From positions 1-13,520 of the forward strand of contig JADDPV010000144.1 of the NCBI GenBank assembly GCA_016781705.1: a stretch of 13,520 nt of DNA, read 5' to 3'. How positions within the stretch are numbered: position 1 is the first letter of the stretch; the number at the start of each line of letters is the position of its first letter. This document shows, piece by piece, positions 10,346 through 13,520 of this stretch. Origin of the DNA: Rubrobacter sp. Lineage in GTDB: Bacteria > Actinomycetota > Rubrobacteria > Rubrobacterales > Rubrobacteraceae. A program made the translations under genes and the position numbers. Below the pieces are notes generated by a model. It was not told the origin of the DNA, searched no databases, and was given only the letters and a program-made list of their open reading frames with translations.

Positions 10346-12898
10346 TCACCGGAGGACGGTTCTTACCGTCTCGTTGACGGAGGGGGTGTGGATCTTGTAG
10401 CTCGGGGCGAGCTTGTAGGCGAGGTCGCTGATGCGGCGCCTGGAGCCGTGGATGAGGATGATCTGGCGCGGCGCGAGCTTCTCGGTGATGTTCAAAAGCT
10501 CCTCTTGGGTGCAGTGCGCCGCGAACTGGACTTTCTCCACGCGCCAGCCCTCTTCCTCGCCCGGCGCCCGGCTCGCCCCATAGGAAGCCTGGGCGTTGGA
10601 CGGCAGAATGACGGCGTTCTTCGGGTCGTCCTGCAACCTCCTGCGGTAGAACGCGCTCGCGCCCCCCTGCATCGTCACCGGCGAGGCGATGACCGCGCAC
10701 GGGTTGGAGAGTATCCTCTCGCGGGCCTTGTCGTCGTTGGCGACCGCCCGGATGTTGTCCCCGAAGAACAGCTCTTTGGGATCGGTGTGCTGCAGGTACG
10801 GCTTCATGTAGCCGAGCTGCTCGGCGTAGAGGCGTTCGCTCGTCGTCACGACCGAGCCGTCCACGTAGATGAACACGTTCTTGTCGAGGCCGTACTCTTT
10901 ACCGTAGTGCTTGAGCCCCAGGATGATCTCCTGCGCCTGCCCCAGGGCGTAGGTTGGGATGAGGACGATACCCTCGCGCTCCAGCGTGGTCTCGTTGATT
11001 ACCCGGATCATAGTCCGCACCGACTCGCTAAAGGGCTGCGGCCTCTGGTCGGCCAACGTCGCCTCCATGATGAGCAAATCTATGTCTCTGACCTCCGGCA
11101 ACCGTGCCGGCGGAATGGAGAAGTGGTCCTCCAGGCAGATGTCGCCGGTGTGGAACACGGTCGCCGAGCCGGTCTCGAAGAGCACGCTGGCGGCGCCGAG
11201 GATGTGTCCGCTCTCGGTGAGCGTGATCCTGGTCCCGTTCACCTCCACGGGCTTGCCGAAGGGCACCGGGACGAGCCTTTTTCTGACCTCCTGCAACGTC
11301 GCCCCGCCGGGTATGCCGCCGCCCATCGCCGCGTGGTCGTTGAGGGCATTAGCTATGAGCCTGGCCGAGGGCGGCGTACAATACACGGGCATATTAGGCT
11401 TATCGCGGACCAGCAGCGGTAACGCCCCGCAATGGTCGAGGTGCGCGTGGGTTATGACCGCTGCGTCGAGCCCCTGTATCGCCCGGAAGTCCGGTGCCAG
11501 AGCCCCCCGCCCGTCGGGCTTGATCCCCGCGTCCACCAGAACGCTCGTGCCCCCAAGGTCGAGCAGGTGGCTGCTACCGCCCACCTCCCCGGCCCCGCCC
11601 AAAGCCCGGAACGAGAGCGTCGGTCGCGGCCGCGCTACCGCCGCCGTGGAGGACCGTGCAGGTGGCGGAGGCGAGGCCTCGCCGGGGGCGGGTGCCGCGT
11701 CGGTCGCCGGAGAGGGGTCCGCGTCGTCCGGTTCCTCGCCCGCGCCACCGGCGGAGGAGGAGTGGCCCTCCGAGCGGGTCTCACCCCGGGGCTCGCGTGG
11801 TAGGTCGGCGTGGGCGCGGAGCACGGTGCCCATGAACTCCATCAGTTGGGCGGTTCGGGTGGTGGCGTCCAGGGTGTTGGGGAGGGCCTCGACCTCGTTC
11901 TTGACGGCCCGGATCAGGAGCTCCCCGAAACCGACGTCGGTGAAACGGACGTTGCGCAGCGCGCTCTGGATTCGGTCGCGCTCGGCGGCGACGCGCCCGA
12001 GCTCGTCGTGCATTTTCTCGAGGCGCTCGGCGGCCGTCGCGTAGGCGTTCCGCTCGCCGTGCAGGCTCCTTTCCAGGTGCCGCGCCCGCCGCTCGAGCTC
12101 CGCAACCTTCTCGCCCATCCTGCTCCTGAGGTCTAACGCCGATGCCGCACGCTCCTCGGCCTTCTTTACCCCCGCGATGGCGCCCTCGCGCTCGTCGCGC
12201 AACACCTCGACCTCGCGTCCCAACGACGCCGCCCGCTCGTTGGCGGCCCGAGAGGCGAACGAGAGACGCTCGTTGTCCCGCTTGAGGCGCTCGATCTGGG
12301 TCTCCAGATCGACTATTCGGGCGTCGTCTGAGGCCCGCTTCTCGGCCTTCTGGTTCTCCTCCCGCCAGGCCGCGATGAGCGCTCCTACCACATCCTCTCC
12401 GGGCTCGTCCTCGTCGGCGAGGGCCGCGAGCAGGAGGCCCTCCGTGGTATGGGTCTGCGCCAACTCTTCGATGTTCTCGGAGTTCAGTTTCTCCAGGGCG
12501 TCGTAGGTCTCGGGCGGTATCTGTTCGCCCACGGCGGTTCGGAACGCGCCCCAGGCCGCGACGTCGCCCAGAACCCTCCTCGTGACGCCTTTCAAAATCG
12601 TCGAACTGCCACCCGACCTGCGCGTCAGGGCGTCGGCCTGGATGCCCCTGGGTAACAGGGCCTCGTCTAGACCGGGAATACTCCTGCACAACTCCGCCAG
12701 CGTCTTGCGCGTGTCCATCCGGGCGAGGCGGCGCTGCACGAGCTCCTCCGGCAGGTCCTTCGGCGGGAGCGGGGGAGAAGCCGCCGGCGAAGCATTGGCC
12801 CCGGTGTCCGGTTTTGATGCGGCATTCCGTTCCTCATCCGGTTTTGATGCGACATTCCGTTCCTCAGTTTCGCCTTCTCTGGGTATAGGATCTGACAT
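10346..12898 (-). CDS. Coiled-coil / metallo-beta-lactamase beta-CASP nuclease fusion
   Basis: An 850-residue protein. Residues 1-50 are polar, with two copies of a 10-residue EERN(V/A)ASKPD unit. Residues 50-180 are helical and unassigned. Residues 180-325 form a long coiled coil rich in Glu/Arg/Ala. Residues 326-375 are a compact segment (FTDVGFGELLIRAVKNEV), and 376-425 a Pro/Ala/Ser linker. From 427 to 850 lies a metallo-beta-lactamase plus beta-CASP module like CPSF73/YSH1 RNases: LGGAGEVGGSS, VDAG, HAHLDH (484-489), TESGHILGAAS, FHTGD, MEAT, FAAHCTQEEL and ILIHGS, so zinc and beta-CASP motifs are complete. RNA cleavage is expected; target unknown. RNase J lacks such an N-terminus. GGAGGAA precedes ATG 12898; TAGAAT (12949-12954) is a possible -10. 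Confidence 0.88.
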   Translation of the reverse strand: MSDPIPREGETEERNVASKPDEERNAASKPDTGANASPAASPPLPPKDLPEELVQRRLARMDTRKTLAELCRSIPGLDEALLPRGIQADALTRRSGGSSTILKGVTRRVLGDVAAWGAFRTAVGEQIPPETYDALEKLNSENIEELAQTHTTEGLLLAALADEDEPGEDVVGALIAAWREENQKAEKRASDDARIVDLETQIERLKRDNERLSFASRAANERAASLGREVEVLRDEREGAIAGVKKAEERAASALDLRSRMGEKVAELERRARHLERSLHGERNAYATAAERLEKMHDELGRVAAERDRIQSALRNVRFTDVGFGELLIRAVKNEVEALPNTLDATTRTAQLMEFMGTVLRAHADLPREPRGETRSEGHSSSAGGAGEEPDDADPSPATDAAPAPGEASPPPPARSSTAAVARPRPTLSFRALGGAGEVGGSSHLLDLGGTSVLVDAGIKPDGRGALAPDFRAIQGLDAAVITHAHLDHCGALPLLVRDKPNMPVYCTPPSARLIANALNDHAAMGGGIPGGATLQEVRKRLVPVPFGKPVEVNGTRITLTESGHILGAASVLFETGSATVFHTGDICLEDHFSIPPARLPEVRDIDLLIMEATLADQRPQPFSESVRTMIRVINETTLEREGIVLIPTYALGQAQEIILGLKHYGKEYGLDKNVFIYVDGSVVTTSERLYAEQLGYMKPYLQHTDPKELFFGDNIRAVANDDKARERILSNPCAVIASPVTMQGGASAFYRRRLQDDPKNAVILPSNAQASYGASRAPGEEEGWRVEKVQFAAHCTQEELLNITEKLAPRQIILIHGSRRRISDLAYKLAPSYKIHTPSVNETVRTVLR
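12807..12866. repeat. 30-bp in-frame tandem duplication
   Basis: Units 12807-12836 and 12837-12866 are identical except one base (GGC versus GAC). They encode the two EERN(V/A)ASKPD copies near the N-terminus of the nuclease fusion. The near identity indicates a recent duplication that kept the frame. Confidence 0.9.
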
Positions 12899-13001
12899 GG
12901 GATCTTCCTCCGAAAATGCGAGATTTCACTGCACACTCCATGCGAAAGATTCTACCATGCACCCTTCACGGCCCTTTCGGGCACACTCGCGATTGTTCCT
13001 G

Positions 13002-13007
13002 TAAACT
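13002..13007 (+). promoter_or_regulatory. Possible -10 box (TAAACT) of the small unknown gene
   Basis: TAAACT ends 9 nt before ATG 13017, with no Shine-Dalgarno between. The spacing suits a leaderless or nearly leaderless transcript. No -35 consensus is visible. Confidence 0.35.
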
Positions 13008-13016
13008 CTCAGGCGT

Positions 13017-13301
13017 ATGCGGCAGGATGACACACAAGGTGAGGCGCGTGAGAGCGTGAAGATACTGGCCCATTCTCCGGGTCGGTACCCGATCCTGGTG
13101 GTCGAGCTCGCCTCCGACGAGCTGCGAACCGTCTACTACGAGACCGGCTACGACCTGGGGAGCGCCAAGCCCGTCACGCAAGACTGGGTACGCGACAACG
13201 CCCTCGGTTGCCACTCTTTCGTCGAGGTCGACCCGCCCAGGACGATGCCGCCCTCCTCTTTGCGGGATTTCGTCCGCCGCGAACTCCTCGAAGAGGACTA
13301 G
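13017..13301 (+). CDS. Small unknown protein
   Basis: A 94-residue protein from ATG 13017 to TAG 13299-13301. I recognise no family. After a polar N-terminus it has alternating strands and helices (VKILAHSPGRYPILVVELAS, then TVYYETGYDLGSA, then VTQDWVRDNALGCHSFVEVD) and an acidic C-terminal helix (LRDFVRRELLEED). It has no signal peptide or span. The only cysteine is in GCHSF. It is divergent from the nuclease fusion and ends 9 nt before the end of the convergent poly-Asn gene. An antisense frame of 82 codons overlaps but looks less protein-like. Confidence 0.6.
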   Translation: MRQDDTQGEARESVKILAHSPGRYPILVVELASDELRTVYYETGYDLGSAKPVTQDWVRDNALGCHSFVEVDPPRTMPPSSLRDFVRRELLEED

Positions 13302-13310
13302 AAGAAGACC

Positions 13311-13520
<210 letters not shown>

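Noticed and set aside
10316..11422. Plus-strand open frame of 368 codons
   Set aside because: It is antisense to the beta-CASP part of the nuclease fusion, whose motifs are complete. The plus translation shows no domain.

Overview
The window reads as chromosomal DNA of a high-GC actinobacterium, most likely Rubrobacter or a close relative. Support: strong G/C in third codon positions, frequent GTG and TTG starts, a bacterial type A RNase P RNA, an actinobacterial-type three-gene succinate dehydrogenase operon (large multi-span cytochrome-b-like subunit, then flavoprotein, then iron-sulfur protein), a tRNA without encoded CCA, and several -10-like boxes lying only 6-9 nt before start codons that lack a Shine-Dalgarno sequence. 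The genus is an inference from general resemblance, not a database match.

Layout. 1-151: tail of a DUF4239-type (bestrophin-like) membrane protein. 203-493 (-): small three-span membrane protein. 533-1016: promoter, then a small HTH-like protein whose stop codon sits inside the -10 box of rnpB. 1024-1458: RNase P RNA. 1514-5052: promoter, sdhC-sdhA-sdhB with almost no spacing, and a strong 16-bp terminator hairpin. 5170-5242 (-): tRNA-Gly(CCC). 5287-5790: zinc-ribbon Nudix hydrolase. 5804-6147: an NTF2/SnoaL-like gene broken by several frameshifts. 6155-6718 (-) and 6859-7647 (+): a CoaC-type flavoprotein and a short-chain dehydrogenase, divergent across an interval with inverted repeats; the dehydrogenase is followed by an unknown protein. 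8408-9502: an astacin-like zinc protease with a C-terminal beta domain. 9563-9898 (-): a winged-helix-like protein directly downstream of a decayed toxin-antitoxin pair (9895-10317, -). 10346-12898 (-): an 850-residue protein joining a long coiled-coil region to a complete metallo-beta-lactamase/beta-CASP nuclease module. 13017-13301: small unknown protein. 13311-13520 (-): C-terminus of a protein carrying 23 consecutive asparagines.

The only pathway-level unit is the succinate dehydrogenase operon (TCA cycle and respiration). rnpB and tRNA-Gly are housekeeping RNAs. The other genes look like singletons or pairs. Signs of gene decay cluster at 5804-6147 and 9895-10317. The most unusual items are the coiled-coil/beta-CASP fusion, the astacin-like protease with one cysteine in a possible pro-segment and no signal peptide, and the decayed toxin-antitoxin locus. 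I did not find a convincing new multi-gene defence or biosynthetic system.
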